DNA of 52,848 nt from a bacterium (GTDB lineage: Bacteria; Vulcanimicrobiota; Vulcanimicrobiia; Eremiobacterales; Eremiobacteraceae). Location: contig CADDZI010000010.1 in assembly GCA_902812405.1 (NCBI GenBank), forward strand, positions 1 to 52,848. Reading direction: 5' to 3'. Made by a program: the position numbers and the translations under genes. The notes beneath the pieces were generated by a model. That model worked only from the letters and a program-made list of their open reading frames with translations. It had not been told where the DNA came from and searched no databases. Positions 1-8,544 of the stretch are shown here, one piece after another (position 1 is the first letter of the stretch; each line of letters begins with the position of its first letter).

Positions 1-241
1 GTTTTGGGGTCGGGGTGGGCTTCGGCGGCGGCTTGAACTTCATCACCGTCACCATGTGCGGCGGCGGCGTCGACTGTTCCTTAAACTTCGGGAAGAGCTT
101 GCTGCTGATACCCCCCGTGACCATATGAATGGCGAACGAAACGACGATGAACGCCAGAGAGAGCGCGACAACCGCGTAGCGGTCGCGCTTGGTGAACAGC
201 GCGGGCGTGGTCGGTTTCTTTGGTGCTTGGTTGTCGGCCAT
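1..241 (-). CDS. TonB-like energy transducer, N-terminal part (cut by window edge)
   Basis: Only the first 80 codons are inside the window. The protein starts with a short charged cytoplasmic segment, then one membrane span at about residues 22-41. A periplasmic stretch follows and becomes proline-rich (KPPPKPTPTP) where the window ends. A single N-terminal anchor plus a Pro/Lys linker is the TonB design, in which the C-terminal domain (not visible) contacts outer-membrane receptors. The gene lies 18 bases downstream of an exbD gene and ends the exbB-exbD-exbD series, so it is probably the transducer driven by that motor. The family call rests on architecture and context, since the diagnostic C-terminal domain is outside the window. 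Confidence 0.7.
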   Translation of the reverse strand, partial: MADNQAPKKPTTPALFTKRDRYAVVALSLAFIVVSFAIHMVTGGISSKLFPKFKEQSTPPPHMVTVMKFKPPPKPTPTPK

Positions 242-259
242 ACTCTCCTACTGTACGTC

Positions 260-697
260 TTAGGTCTGCGCGTTGTCCGGTGCGCCCTGTATCTTATTCG
301 CCAAGCCGAACTGCGAGAAGCCTGCTTCCTTGGCGGCGTCCATGACCGTCAGCACCGTGCCGTACTTGACCGTCGGCGCCGCCTTGATGATGATGTCGTC
401 GGCGTTGCCGAACTGCTCATGGTACCCTTTCATGAACTTGTACAGCTCAAGTTTTGGGATGATCTCGGCACCGACCTGAATCTCGTCCTGGTTGGTCTTC
501 GGATTGTGGCTGATGATCATGACCAGCGGCGAGTTGGTCACCTTGATCCGGTTCTTGGCTTCGGGCACAGGCGGGGGTTTGAGCAGCGAGGTCAAGATCA
601 TGAAGATGATGAGCAAGACCAACAACACGTCCGTGAAGGGCGTGATGTTGATCGTGGACATCACGTCTTCTTCGGGGTTGGATCCGACTAATGCCAT
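260..697 (-). CDS. exbD: ExbD/TolR family biopolymer transport protein (second copy)
   Basis: A 145-residue protein of normal ExbD length. It has a short N-terminus, one membrane helix (about residues 20-40) and a periplasmic domain. The helix begins with the family signature NITPFTDVLLVLLIIFMI, in which Asp23 matches the proton-carrying aspartate of ExbD. ExbD pairs with ExbB in the inner membrane to use the proton gradient to energise TonB. A GGTAGGA ribosome site precedes the ATG. The gene is 19 bases downstream of another exbD with the same helix but a different periplasmic domain, so the two are paralogues that could form a mixed motor. Confidence 0.92.
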   Translation of the reverse strand: MALVGSNPEEDVMSTINITPFTDVLLVLLIIFMILTSLLKPPPVPEAKNRIKVTNSPLVMIISHNPKTNQDEIQVGAEIIPKLELYKFMKGYHEQFGNADDIIIKAAPTVKYGTVLTVMDAAKEAGFSQFGLANKIQGAPDNAQT

Positions 698-716
698 GCG
701 TTCCTACCTCGCCGCT

Positions 717-1154
717 CTACTCGGTGACGAAGCCGACGTCGTCATCGCCGGCCTGCCGCGCGGCATCCAGGATCTTGATAATTGTGTTGTAGCTCGCATC
801 TTCGTCGGCCAACAGCGACACGTGCGTCGTATAGCCTTGGCGGGCGTGTTCGCGATGGAACGCGACCGCGTTGGCCATCGCGCTGTAGAGGTCGGCCATT
901 GAGACGCGCTTGCTGTCGATGTAGATGACGTTCTTGGCCGTCACTTCGACCTCGATGTCATGCTTCAACTGCGACTGGGTGATGTTCTGAGGCGTGTTGC
1001 TCTTCTTGGGCAGCTGCTTCTGGAAGCCCGGCGGCGCCGACAGAGCCGCCAGGATCATGAAGATGATGAGCAAGACCAACAGCACGTCCGTGAAGGGTGT
1101 GATGTTGATCTCGGCCATAACGTCCGTGTCTTGCCTGGATGACGTCAGTCCCAT
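717..1154 (-). CDS. exbD: ExbD/TolR family biopolymer transport protein (first copy)
   Basis: A 145-residue ExbD-like protein with one N-terminal membrane helix. The conserved NITPFTDVLLVLLIIFMI segment again has Asp23 as the presumed proton-binding residue. The helix is almost identical to that of the downstream paralogue, but the periplasmic parts differ (here QKQLPKKSNTPQNITQSQL follows the helix). It is probably co-transcribed with exbB upstream (about 87 bases gap) and the second exbD downstream. The start is preceded by AGAGGCGG. The role in a Ton/Tol proton-driven motor follows from family knowledge, and the exported substrate or receptor is unknown. Confidence 0.92.
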   Translation of the reverse strand: MGLTSSRQDTDVMAEINITPFTDVLLVLLIIFMILAALSAPPGFQKQLPKKSNTPQNITQSQLKHDIEVEVTAKNVIYIDSKRVSMADLYSAMANAVAFHREHARQGYTTHVSLLADEDASYNTIIKILDAARQAGDDDVGFVTE

Positions 1155-1241
1155 TGCGCCGCCTCTTGCCTGTCCGAGCCGCCTCTACAGAAGATTACGT
1201 GCCATCACCGCGGGAAGGATCACGTGCCGTCCTGCACGGGG

Positions 1242-1967
1242 CTAGTGGCCCGTGGGACCGCCGCTGGGGCGCGGCGCAGGGGCACTGCCCAAGCCGGGTT
1301 GCGGCTTGCGCGGGGTGTACAGCTCGGTCGGGATGGGAGCGCCGGCATTGTGGAAGGCCAGCATCTCGGCCAGCTTGTTAGCGGCCACGATCATCTCCTG
1401 ATTGTACGCCTTGATCCGCGACTTGAAGTAGTTGAAGAAGATCACGGCCACGACCGCGATGATGAGGCCGGCGGCGGTCGTGATAAGGGCCTCGGACACG
1501 CCGGCGGCCACGACGGCCGGCGTCGAGTTCCCCTTGAGTGCGATGTCGTTGAAGGCGCGGATGATACCAAGCACCGTGCCGAACAGACCGACAAACGGAG
1601 CGATGACCGCCACCGTGCCGATAATCGGCAGGTTTGCCTCCAGCTGGTTGAGCTGCTCGAGCAGCGCGATGGAGAGCGCGTCTGAGATATCGGCGCGGCT
1701 TTTCTCGTGACGGTACAGCCCGAACTGCAGGATCTTGGGCAGCATGCCCCGGTGCCGATCGCAGACCGCGATGGCGCCGTTCATGTCGTCCTTGGCAACC
1801 CGTTCTCCGATCTCTTTGAGCAGCTGGGTCGGATCGGAGTGCTGCCGCGAGAAGAAGTATAGCCGCTCCAGGACGATGCCCAGCGAGACGACCGACAGCA
1901 GCAACAGGGCGTACATGGCAAACCCGCCCCGATGCAAGAAGTCTAAAAACTCACCAAAAAATCCCAT
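1242..1967 (-). CDS. exbB: ExbB/TolQ/MotA family proton channel
   Basis: A 241-residue inner-membrane protein with three hydrophobic segments: about residues 15-37, 113-140 and 158-185. The second and third enclose the family core with GTVLGIIRAF and the small-residue-rich VAAGVSEALITTAAGL. ExbB pentamers surround an ExbD dimer and conduct protons to power TonB. A long cytoplasmic loop between helices 1 and 2 is typical. The C-terminus is Pro/Gly-rich and likely disordered. The ATG has an AAAAGGAAAT ribosome site. It follows a TonB-domain/TPR gene on the same strand (183-base gap), so the whole set looks like one energy-transduction operon. Confidence 0.93.
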   Translation of the reverse strand: MGFFGEFLDFLHRGGFAMYALLLLSVVSLGIVLERLYFFSRQHSDPTQLLKEIGERVAKDDMNGAIAVCDRHRGMLPKILQFGLYRHEKSRADISDALSIALLEQLNQLEANLPIIGTVAVIAPFVGLFGTVLGIIRAFNDIALKGNSTPAVVAAGVSEALITTAAGLIIAVVAVIFFNYFKSRIKAYNQEMIVAANKLAEMLAFHNAGAPIPTELYTPRKPQPGLGSAPAPRPSGGPTGH

Positions 1968-2150
1968 TGGTGCTATTTCCTTTTAAGAGAGAAAGGTTTG
2001 CGAACGACGCTATGAGATACGAACGCCTCATCCGTGGAAAAAGAAGGCGGGCGCGGGTTCGCCCGTCAAGCTTGTGCCCCGGGGTTACACGCCCCGGACG
2101 GCGATTCCTACTGCCCTGCGCCCTCTGCATGCCGGTTTAGGGCAAACCTC

Positions 2151-3803
2151 CTATCGCCCCGCCGGGGCACCCTGGCCCGGTTGGTTCGTTCGTTCGTTGA
2201 CGCCGCTTCCGTTGAGCAGGCTCTTGTCTTTGCCGTTCAGTTGCACCCAGGCTTTATCCACCAGTTGCATGTTGGCCATGTCGTTTTTGGCCTTGAAGAG
2301 GTCGAAGGCTTTGCGCAATGCGGAATTCGCCTGGTCTGTCTTTCTCTGGTCGGCATAGGCGATTCCTAGTGAGTACCATCCCATTGCATAGTTTGGGTCG
2401 GCCTGGGTGGCGGCCTGCGCATAGCGCTGCGCGTCGGCCGAGTAATCCTGCTTGTCCGTCGTTGCGCTCAGGAGCATCTGAGCGATCGTGGCATTGTAGG
2501 CGGCGGCATTGGCAGGCGCCAGGGCGATGGCCTTTTGGAGGGGGGCGTCGATGTTCTTCACGTCACCCTTGGCGGCCGGCAACTCGGCCAGTCCAAATTG
2601 GGCGTCCGGGTTGTTGGGCGCAATCGCCAGCGCTTTGCTGAAGGCTTCTTGGGCTGCCGCAAAGTTCTTCTGGCGCAGATAGATGCCGCCCATGTTGATC
2701 TGGGGCTGGGGGTCGTTGGGCGCCAGCTGGGCCAGTTGCATCAGCGGGTTGAGGGCGGCGTTGAGGTTCCCGTGGTTAATGTAATAGACGGCCTCGATCT
2801 GGTAGGCATACGGCGCCTTGGGATCGATGCGCTGGGCTTCCGCCAACGACTGCAAGCCGGCCGCCAGGTTGCCCTGGTTCAGCTCGATATTGCCGAGGCT
2901 GGCATAGAGGCGAGACGTGAGGTCGGGACGCTTCTTGTCGTCCAATTTTAGCGCCGCCTGGTAATCGGCCAGCGCATCCGACGACTGGGGGTCCAGACCC
3001 GCCTCGCAGTCACCCTTGAGGAAATGGTACTCAAACGCATTGGGAACCAGAGTGACGGCTTTACTGGCATACGGCAGGCACGCTTGGTACTGCTGATCTG
3101 CCATCAAGCCAAACGCGTACTGGGCGAACGAGGCGGCGGCGCTCGACTTCTGCACCTGGGCAGGGTTGATCTGCAGCGCACGGTCGTAGGACTCGGCCGC
3201 AATCTTCAGCTTTGCGTCGTCGTGGTTGGCAACGCCGTCGGCATAGTAGGCCTCGCCGCGTGCCGCCCACAGGCGGGCATCGCCCGGCACGCGGGAAACG
3301 CCCTCGTCGGCAACTTTCTCGGCCTGCGCGTAGTTGTTCTGATTGATCGCGGCTTCTATCACCGACGTCCGCAGGGGCACATTGGTGGGATTGGCCGCCA
3401 ATCGCTTCTCCAGGTCGCCCGCCACCGCCGGGCTGGCCAGACCGGAGAGCGTGAAGTTGTAGCTGAAGTCGTAAAACGCGACAACCGGCTTACCGTCGCG
3501 CGTCGCGGGCGCATAGGTCGAGAGCTTGGCAACCCGCAGCACCTCGTCGTCCAAGTCCTTGTGCCCCGAGGAGCGCACGATGGTGAACGACTTGGGTGTC
3601 CCGTCGGGCATGACGAGCACCTTGACGAGGACGGTCCCGGTCTCGTGCCGGGCTCGGGCCGAGGCCGGATAACTGGGCTTGACCTGCACCTTGAAGTGCG
3701 GCGGCTGGTAGTAGCTGGGCTGGTCGGCAAAAGCGGCGCTCCCGGCCGCCATCATGGCCGAGACGCCGATGGCAACCATAAGGCTGCGCGGAAATCTGAG
3801 CAT
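2151..3803 (-). CDS. Secreted TonB C-terminal domain protein with TPR repeats
   Basis: About 550 residues from the chosen ATG, which follows an AGGGGG ribosome site and begins a clear signal peptide (LMVAIGVSAMMAAGSAAFA, cleavage before DQ). A longer frame exists upstream but would bury the signal peptide. Residues about 25-125 resemble a TonB C-terminal domain (YPASARARHETGTVLVKVLV, then a DGTPKSFTIVRSSG segment). The rest is a long series of TPR-like helical repeats, for example PNNPDAQFGLAELPAAKGD. TonB normally has its receptor-binding domain at the C-terminus behind a membrane anchor. Here the domain is N-terminal and soluble, so it is not a classical transducer. It heads the exbB-exbD genes and may be a periplasmic partner of that motor. 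Confidence 0.75.
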   Translation of the reverse strand: MLRFPRSLMVAIGVSAMMAAGSAAFADQPSYYQPPHFKVQVKPSYPASARARHETGTVLVKVLVMPDGTPKSFTIVRSSGHKDLDDEVLRVAKLSTYAPATRDGKPVVAFYDFSYNFTLSGLASPAVAGDLEKRLAANPTNVPLRTSVIEAAINQNNYAQAEKVADEGVSRVPGDARLWAARGEAYYADGVANHDDAKLKIAAESYDRALQINPAQVQKSSAAASFAQYAFGLMADQQYQACLPYASKAVTLVPNAFEYHFLKGDCEAGLDPQSSDALADYQAALKLDDKKRPDLTSRLYASLGNIELNQGNLAAGLQSLAEAQRIDPKAPYAYQIEAVYYINHGNLNAALNPLMQLAQLAPNDPQPQINMGGIYLRQKNFAAAQEAFSKALAIAPNNPDAQFGLAELPAAKGDVKNIDAPLQKAIALAPANAAAYNATIAQMLLSATTDKQDYSADAQRYAQAATQADPNYAMGWYSLGIAYADQRKTDQANSALRKAFDLFKAKNDMANMQLVDKAWVQLNGKDKSLLNGSGVNERTNQPGQGAPAGR

Positions 3804-3837
3804 GTGTCCCCCTGGATGATGCGTGGCGGTGGGTATC

Positions 3838-4605
3838 TTACGATGTTCGCTGCGGCGCGACCGTTTTCTTTTCATGCAACGTTGCCTGGAGGGCAAGACG
3901 TTCCCGTGCCGTCAGCGCGCGGATGGCACCTTCGGGCAGCCCGCCCAGGCGCACCGGACCGAACGCGGTTCGCTTGAGCGCCAGCACGCGCAGGCCGGCA
4001 CCGGCACACAACCGGCGCACCTCGCGATTGCGGCCTTCGCGCAAGACCACAAAAAGCCGTGCGCCGCCGTGTGGCAGACGTCGCACCCACCGTGCACCCA
4101 CAAACCGTACTTGGTCCGCCCTCGGCTGCCCAGCCACGTCCACCTCGTAGTGGCGCGGCACGCCGTATCGGGGGTGTAGGAGCCGCGCCGCGAGCTCCCC
4201 GTCGTTCGTCACAAGCAAGAGGCCGGTCGTGTCGGCATCCAAACGGCCCACGGGAAAAAGACCGCACCCGCGCGGCACAAAGTCCGCCACGCATCTGCGG
4301 CCGCGCTCGTCGGCCATCGTCGTGACGACGCCGCGCGGCTTGTGGAAGACCAGGATGACGGGTGGCTCGGCAGGTGGGCGGACGACCCGCCCGTCCACGC
4401 TCACCTGGTCATGGATAGGATCGACAATCGTCCCCAAAGCGGCACGCCGGCCATTGACGGCCACCCTGCCGGCAACAATCAAAGCGTCGACCTCGCGCCG
4501 CGACGCGATCCCGCAGCGTGCCAAAAACCGGTTGATGCGCACCCCGGACAAAACGCGGGCATCGGACGCAAGACCGGCCGAGCCGGCCTCTGAGGCGGGC
4601 TGCAC
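3838..4605 (-). CDS. RsuA/RluB-family rRNA pseudouridine synthase
   Basis: A 255-residue protein. It has an N-terminal S4 RNA-binding domain (about residues 22-70, RINRFLARCGIASRREVD) followed by the RsuA/RluB/RluE catalytic domain. The catalytic motif GRLDADTTGLLL places the nucleophilic Asp at about residue 123. The HKPRGVVTT segment and the C-terminal GRNREVRRL motif are also typical. These enzymes isomerise specific uridines of 16S or 23S rRNA to pseudouridine. The subfamily (RluB or RsuA) cannot be fixed by eye. The gene lies 28 bases downstream of rho on the same strand and probably shares its transcript. Confidence 0.9.
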   Translation of the reverse strand: MQPASEAGSAGLASDARVLSGVRINRFLARCGIASRREVDALIVAGRVAVNGRRAALGTIVDPIHDQVSVDGRVVRPPAEPPVILVFHKPRGVVTTMADERGRRCVADFVPRGCGLFPVGRLDADTTGLLLVTNDGELAARLLHPRYGVPRHYEVDVAGQPRADQVRFVGARWVRRLPHGGARLFVVLREGRNREVRRLCAGAGLRVLALKRTAFGPVRLGGLPEGAIRALTARERLALQATLHEKKTVAPQRTS

Positions 4606-4633
4606 CGCTGGTGCGGCGCGGCCCGACTGGGAC

Positions 4634-6364
4634 TTAGCGGTCTTCGTCTGCTCGGGCCAGAGACATCGCTTCCTTGGTGACCGACTTGAGGAATTCTTCG
4701 TTGCTGTCGGTGCGGCGGAAGCGCTCGAGGATCAACTCGGTCATCTCCTGGGTGCCCAGGACGGCCGTGGCCCGGCGCAGCATGACGACCTTGCGCAGCT
4801 CGATCTCGCTCAGCAGCAACTCCTCGTGCCGCGTGCCCGAACGCTTGATGTCCACCGCCGGGAAGATTCGGCTGTCGGCCAGCTTGCGGACCAGGTTGAT
4901 CTCCATGTTCCCGGTGCCTTTGAACTCTTCGAAGATGACGTCATCCATCTTCGAGCCGGTCTCGATGAGCGCCGTCGCCACGATAGTCAGGCTGCCGCCG
5001 TTTTCGATGTTGCGGGCCGCACCGAAGAAGCGCTTGGGTTTGTGGAGGGCACTCGTGTCCAGACCGCCGGACAGCGTGCGCCCGGTGGAGGGCATGACCT
5101 GATTCCAGGCCCGCGCCAGACGGGTAATCGAATCCAGCAGGATCACGACGTCGTGCCCCAGCTCCACCAAACGCTTGCAGCGCTCGAGCGTCAACTCGGC
5201 GACTGCAGTGTGGTTCTCCGGGTGCTCGTCGAAGGTGGAGGAGATGACTTCACCTTCGATCGAGCGCCGCATGTCGGTGACCTCCTCGGGCCGCTCGTCC
5301 ACCAGGAGCGCAAAGAGGTCGCACTCCGGGTGGTTGGCGGCGATCGCGTTGGCAATCTTCTTGAGGAGGGTGGTCTTACCGGCCTTGGGCGGTGAGACGA
5401 TGAGCGCCCGCTGACCCTTGCCGATCGGACAGAAGAGATCGAAGACGCGCCCGCACATCTCCAGTGGGGAGGTCTCCATCTTCAGGCGCTGGTCGGGGTA
5501 GACCGGGATGAGCTTGTCGAAGTGCGGACGGCCGCGCAAAGACTCGGGGTCTTGGCCGTTGACCGCCTCGACCTTCAGAATGCCGTGGTACTTCTCGTTG
5601 TCTTTGGGGTCGCGGATTTGACCCGCAATCAAATCCCCGGTGCGCAGTTCAAAACGCCGGATTTGGGACTGCGAGACGTAGACGTCGTGCGGCCCGGGGC
5701 GCATGTTCTCGCGCCGCAAAAAGCCGTAGCCCTCGGGCAAAATCTCGAGAACGCCGACGGCGAAATTGAGGCCGGCGGCCTTGGCTTGCGCTTCCAGGAT
5801 GGGAAAGATGAGGTCGTGTTTCTTGATACGTTGGAGGTCTTTGATGCCCAGCGACTTTGCGATCTCGACGAGCTCGCCGCGGGTCTTGTCTTCGAGCTCC
5901 TTCACCGAGAGGAGGGGAACGGTTTCGCCGTCTTTGTTCTGATAGGTCCGCACGGGAGGCGTTTCGCGCTCGACGTACACCCGCGCGGGGTACACGCGCT
6001 GCACGCGGTCCGGCCGCCCGCCGCGGTCGAAGCGCCCGCCCCTCTCATAGCGCGGTTCACCGCGTTCGTAGCGCGGATGCTCGGGCCGCTCGGGGCGCTG
6101 TTCGCTGCGCTCGGCCGGCTCGGGAGGCGACGATTCAGCCCCTTCGGCTCGGGCCGGTTGAGAGTGGGGAACCCTGGCCGGTGCCAGTCCGGACCCGCTG
6201 GGGCCGTTACGTTCGCGGTGACGGGGCCGGGGGGAGGGTTCCTCCGCCGGTTGAGCAGAGGTAGGTTCTGCGCCACGCGAGGGAGATTCTGCAGACTGGG
6301 TCTCGGGGGAAAGAGATTCGTTTTCTTCTTGCACGCTTGATCTCAGCCTATGCTGGAGTGCCAC
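4634..6364 (-). CDS. rho: Transcription termination factor Rho with long RG-rich N-terminal extension
   Basis: A 576-residue Rho homologue. The conserved core begins near residue 150 with the N-terminal helical domain. An RNA-binding cold-shock-like domain follows (GVLEILPEGYGFLRRENMRPG, about 204-224), then the RecA-type ATPase with P-loop SPPKAGKTT (about 324-332), LLVDERPEEVTDM and the Q/R-loop region. Rho is a hexameric RNA translocase that ends transcription. The first ~150 residues are low-complexity: Pro/Glu/Ser-rich, then Arg/Gly-rich with PRYERGEPRYERGGRFDRGG. Such insertions occur in high-GC Rho proteins and bind RNA or drive condensation in some of them. A strong promoter lies about 115 bases upstream. 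Confidence 0.96.
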   Translation of the reverse strand: MALQHRLRSSVQEENESLSPETQSAESPSRGAEPTSAQPAEEPSPRPRHRERNGPSGSGLAPARVPHSQPARAEGAESSPPEPAERSEQRPERPEHPRYERGEPRYERGGRFDRGGRPDRVQRVYPARVYVERETPPVRTYQNKDGETVPLLSVKELEDKTRGELVEIAKSLGIKDLQRIKKHDLIFPILEAQAKAAGLNFAVGVLEILPEGYGFLRRENMRPGPHDVYVSQSQIRRFELRTGDLIAGQIRDPKDNEKYHGILKVEAVNGQDPESLRGRPHFDKLIPVYPDQRLKMETSPLEMCGRVFDLFCPIGKGQRALIVSPPKAGKTTLLKKIANAIAANHPECDLFALLVDERPEEVTDMRRSIEGEVISSTFDEHPENHTAVAELTLERCKRLVELGHDVVILLDSITRLARAWNQVMPSTGRTLSGGLDTSALHKPKRFFGAARNIENGGSLTIVATALIETGSKMDDVIFEEFKGTGNMEINLVRKLADSRIFPAVDIKRSGTRHEELLLSEIELRKVVMLRRATAVLGTQEMTELILERFRRTDSNEEFLKSVTKEAMSLARADEDR

Positions 6365-6479
6365 GCACGCATAACCGGGATAACGACGAGCCGTCGTCCA
6401 TGATGGTCATTGCTGCGCGAATTAGGGTGGCTTGGATAGAAGCGGACTCGCGTTGCTTCTCGGCGAGCGCGCTAGCGCT

Positions 6480-6509
6480 ACTATAGCACAGCGCGTCCGG
6501 GGCAGTCAA
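6480..6509 (-). promoter_or_regulatory. Sigma70-type promoter for rho
   Basis: On the minus strand, TTGACT (6504-6509) and TATAGT (6480-6485) are separated by 18 bases. This gives a good -35/-10 pair reading toward rho, with an untranslated leader of about 110 bases. The leader may allow autogenous Rho control as in other bacteria, but no specific structure was identified. Confidence 0.7.
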
Positions 6510-6532
6510 CGTATCCGTGTGTGCGCTACCCC

Positions 6533-7306
6533 TCACCGAGGGTTATCGGCCGCTCCCACGGACGCTTTTAGGGACCGTCCGTCAGGCGCACGCCGCCGGA
6601 AGGGTGAGACGCTCGGGCTCGCCGGGTCGAAGAAGCGCAAGGGCCAAGTGCGCGCGGTACTGAGGCCGATGCGGGGCGTCACGGCGAGAGCAGCCGGCGC
6701 CGGCTCGATACCCGGTTCAATGCGCAGATCGCCGGCTCGCAGGTCGGCGCCATCGCAGCCAAGATCGATGGCGAATGCGCGGCACAGATTGCCCGGCCCG
6801 CTGGCTACAGCGGCGGGAGGGACCTCGCAACCGCGCAGCCGGCGCATGATGTCGGCACCGGACTGGGGTTCGACCGCTCGAATGAGGACCGCCGCGCCAA
6901 TACCCGGCGGTTCGGTCGTGACGTTGAAACAGTAGTACATGCCGTAGATCAGGTACACGTACGCGTGGCCCGGGCGCCCGAAGAGCGTCACGCTGCGCGG
7001 TGTCGGTCCTCGGTAGCCGTGACAGGACGGATCGACGATCGGTAGATAGGCCTCGGTCTCCACGATACGACCGCGCAGCCAGGTGCCCGCTCCGGGCAAC
7101 CCTTGCGGGACGCGCCGGGAGAGGATCGCCCCAACGAGCCGGCGGGCAACCGCAACGGTCGGACCGTCGAAGAGGCTATCGACGGCGGTTGTCGTGTCCT
7201 GCCCGCGCGGGCTGCGCAGCAGGCTGCTGTTTCGGGTTGGCATGCCGAATGTCAGTTCGCTCTTGACGGCAAGCTCCTTTCGCGTGATGATTGTAAACAC
7301 TATCAT
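6533..7306 (-). CDS. Methylpurine-DNA glycosylase (AAG/MPG family)
   Basis: A 257-residue frame of the 3-methyladenine DNA glycosylase (AAG) family, which excises alkylated purines. The active-site segment GRIVETEAYLPIVDPSCHGY matches the eukaryotic and Bacillus enzymes: Glu85 corresponds to the water-activating Glu, and Tyr87 and His96 line the pocket. YVYLIYGMYYCFNV and the ASGPGNLCRAFAID motif are also conserved. The start is unsure. A GTG at 7300 has GGAG eight bases upstream, and an ATG at 7243 would still keep the whole domain. The gene is divergent from the pseudopilin gene. No LexA-type box was seen upstream. Confidence 0.9.
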   Translation of the reverse strand: MIVFTIITRKELAVKSELTFGMPTRNSSLLRSPRGQDTTTAVDSLFDGPTVAVARRLVGAILSRRVPQGLPGAGTWLRGRIVETEAYLPIVDPSCHGYRGPTPRSVTLFGRPGHAYVYLIYGMYYCFNVTTEPPGIGAAVLIRAVEPQSGADIMRRLRGCEVPPAAVASGPGNLCRAFAIDLGCDGADLRAGDLRIEPGIEPAPAALAVTPRIGLSTARTWPLRFFDPASPSVSPFRRRAPDGRSLKASVGAADNPR

Positions 7307-7376
7307 GTCTCCGCGCAGCGTGTTGGACGCATGCTCGCGCGGGCTGCGCCTTTGCGGTGGAAAGGAGCACGGTGCG

Positions 7377-8393
7377 ATGAAGACCGCACGCGCCTACACG
7401 CTGCTGGAGTTGTTGACGGGAGTTGGTATCGTTCTCCTGTTGCTCGTCGCCACAGGCAATGTCATCGTCGCCACCTTGCACCTACAGGCTCTCCACGCCG
7501 ACCGGGCGCTGGCCAACCGCTCGGCCGGCAGCCTGGGGCTGCGCCTCCAAGAGGAGGCCCGCAGTTCAACCGCCGTCTTCCTGCCCGCGGTAGACGTCAT
7601 GGGTGGGGCCAACGATGGACCACAGGGGGCACACGAGGTGGACTACATGCGCGTGCGTTCGGGCGGCGGCGACTCCTACGTCGCCTACGTTTTCGATTCG
7701 GGTGCCCAAACGGTCACGCGATACGACTATGCAGTGTCGGCGGCCGGAAAAACGATCCTCGATTCCGATCCTGTCGCTGCGGACATCGACACCTTTCAAG
7801 CGCGGCGTGAGGGAGTTGAGGCGACCGGGATGGTCGCAGGGCAACCTGACCCAGCCGACGTCACGATACTCTACGGCGACCCCGAGGTGAGAGGCGGCAA
7901 CGATGTGGTCGTCGTGAACATTGGCACGGTTTCCCACGAAGGCGAACCACCCGTTCTCTATTCTGTCCACCTTGCGTCCAGGGCCGCACCGACCTCTCTC
8001 GCGGTCCTGGCGCCGGCACCCGGCCCTTCGCAGCCGCCTGGGGGCAGCAGAACAATTCCATTTTTCATATTGCGGCCCGGTTTTCCAATGTCCGTTCCGC
8101 ACGGTCCTATGCATGGCGGCAGCCCGGGCGGGCCAGCGTCTCTGCTTCATTGGGTGGCCGCTGAGGGGAGCGTTCATGTTTTGGGTCCAGGCAGCCCGAC
8201 GTGGTTTCAACTGACATCATTATACCCAACACTCACTTCAGGAACTTACGTGATCAAAAACGCAGATGGTTCGACCATGACCTTGCTGATTGACTGCACC
8301 GGAGCCCCATGCCCAACATTTCGCCCCATTCCGCTCGCCCTACCCGGAGGATCGCAAGGGATATTATATTTCGAATTAGTAAGCTCCCGGTAA
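7377..8393 (+). CDS. Prepilin-type N-terminal domain protein (minor pilin/pseudopilin-like)
   Basis: A 338-residue protein starting at an ATG with GGAAAGGAG upstream. The N-terminus has the class III signal pattern: a short basic leader (MKTARA), then YTLLELLTGVGIVLLLLVAT. The glutamate at the +5-type position and a long hydrophobic helix match a type IV prepilin cleaved and methylated by PilD. The remainder has no family that I recognise. It is rich in Gly, Pro and Asp and probably extracellular. The length and the early RSAGSLGLRLQEEARSS region are reminiscent of PilW/PulJ-like minor pilins. A pilT gene is elsewhere in the window (31750), so type IV pili are likely. The last ~300 bases are less GC-rich than the surroundings. 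Confidence 0.7.
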   Translation: MKTARAYTLLELLTGVGIVLLLLVATGNVIVATLHLQALHADRALANRSAGSLGLRLQEEARSSTAVFLPAVDVMGGANDGPQGAHEVDYMRVRSGGGDSYVAYVFDSGAQTVTRYDYAVSAAGKTILDSDPVAADIDTFQARREGVEATGMVAGQPDPADVTILYGDPEVRGGNDVVVVNIGTVSHEGEPPVLYSVHLASRAAPTSLAVLAPAPGPSQPPGGSRTIPFFILRPGFPMSVPHGPMHGGSPGGPASLLHWVAAEGSVHVLGPGSPTWFQLTSLYPTLTSGTYVIKNADGSTMTLLIDCTGAPCPTFRPIPLALPGGSQGILYFELVSSR

Positions 8394-8544
8394 ATTGGAG
8401 GATGACGTGTTTCCAAGAGGCAAGTCATAGACTTGATCACAAGATCACAATGTTCTCAACCCTAGGTGCCTGGTGATGTTTCTCAGCCTCGATGTCACTG
8501 CGAAGTTCTAGCCTCGTCACAACGCCAGGAAGGAATACTCGTTC

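Noticed and set aside
56-691. 211-codon plus-strand frame opposite exbD and tonB
   Set aside because: Composition is Arg/His/Asp-rich as expected for an antisense shadow, and the minus strand carries clear ExbD and TonB-type proteins.
2079-2096. CCGGGG/CCCCGG hairpin between the TonB-TPR gene and exbB as a terminator
   Set aside because: The stem is short and no T-run follows on the minus strand; it is more likely chance in GC-rich sequence.
6348-6536. 62-codon minus-strand frame upstream of rho
   Set aside because: It spans the rho promoter boxes and overlaps the glycosylase end; no ribosome site or domain.
8401-8476. Short frame after the pseudopilin gene (MTCFQEASH...)
   Set aside because: GGAGG touches its ATG with no spacing, it has 24 codons and no similarity; it is not supported as a gene.
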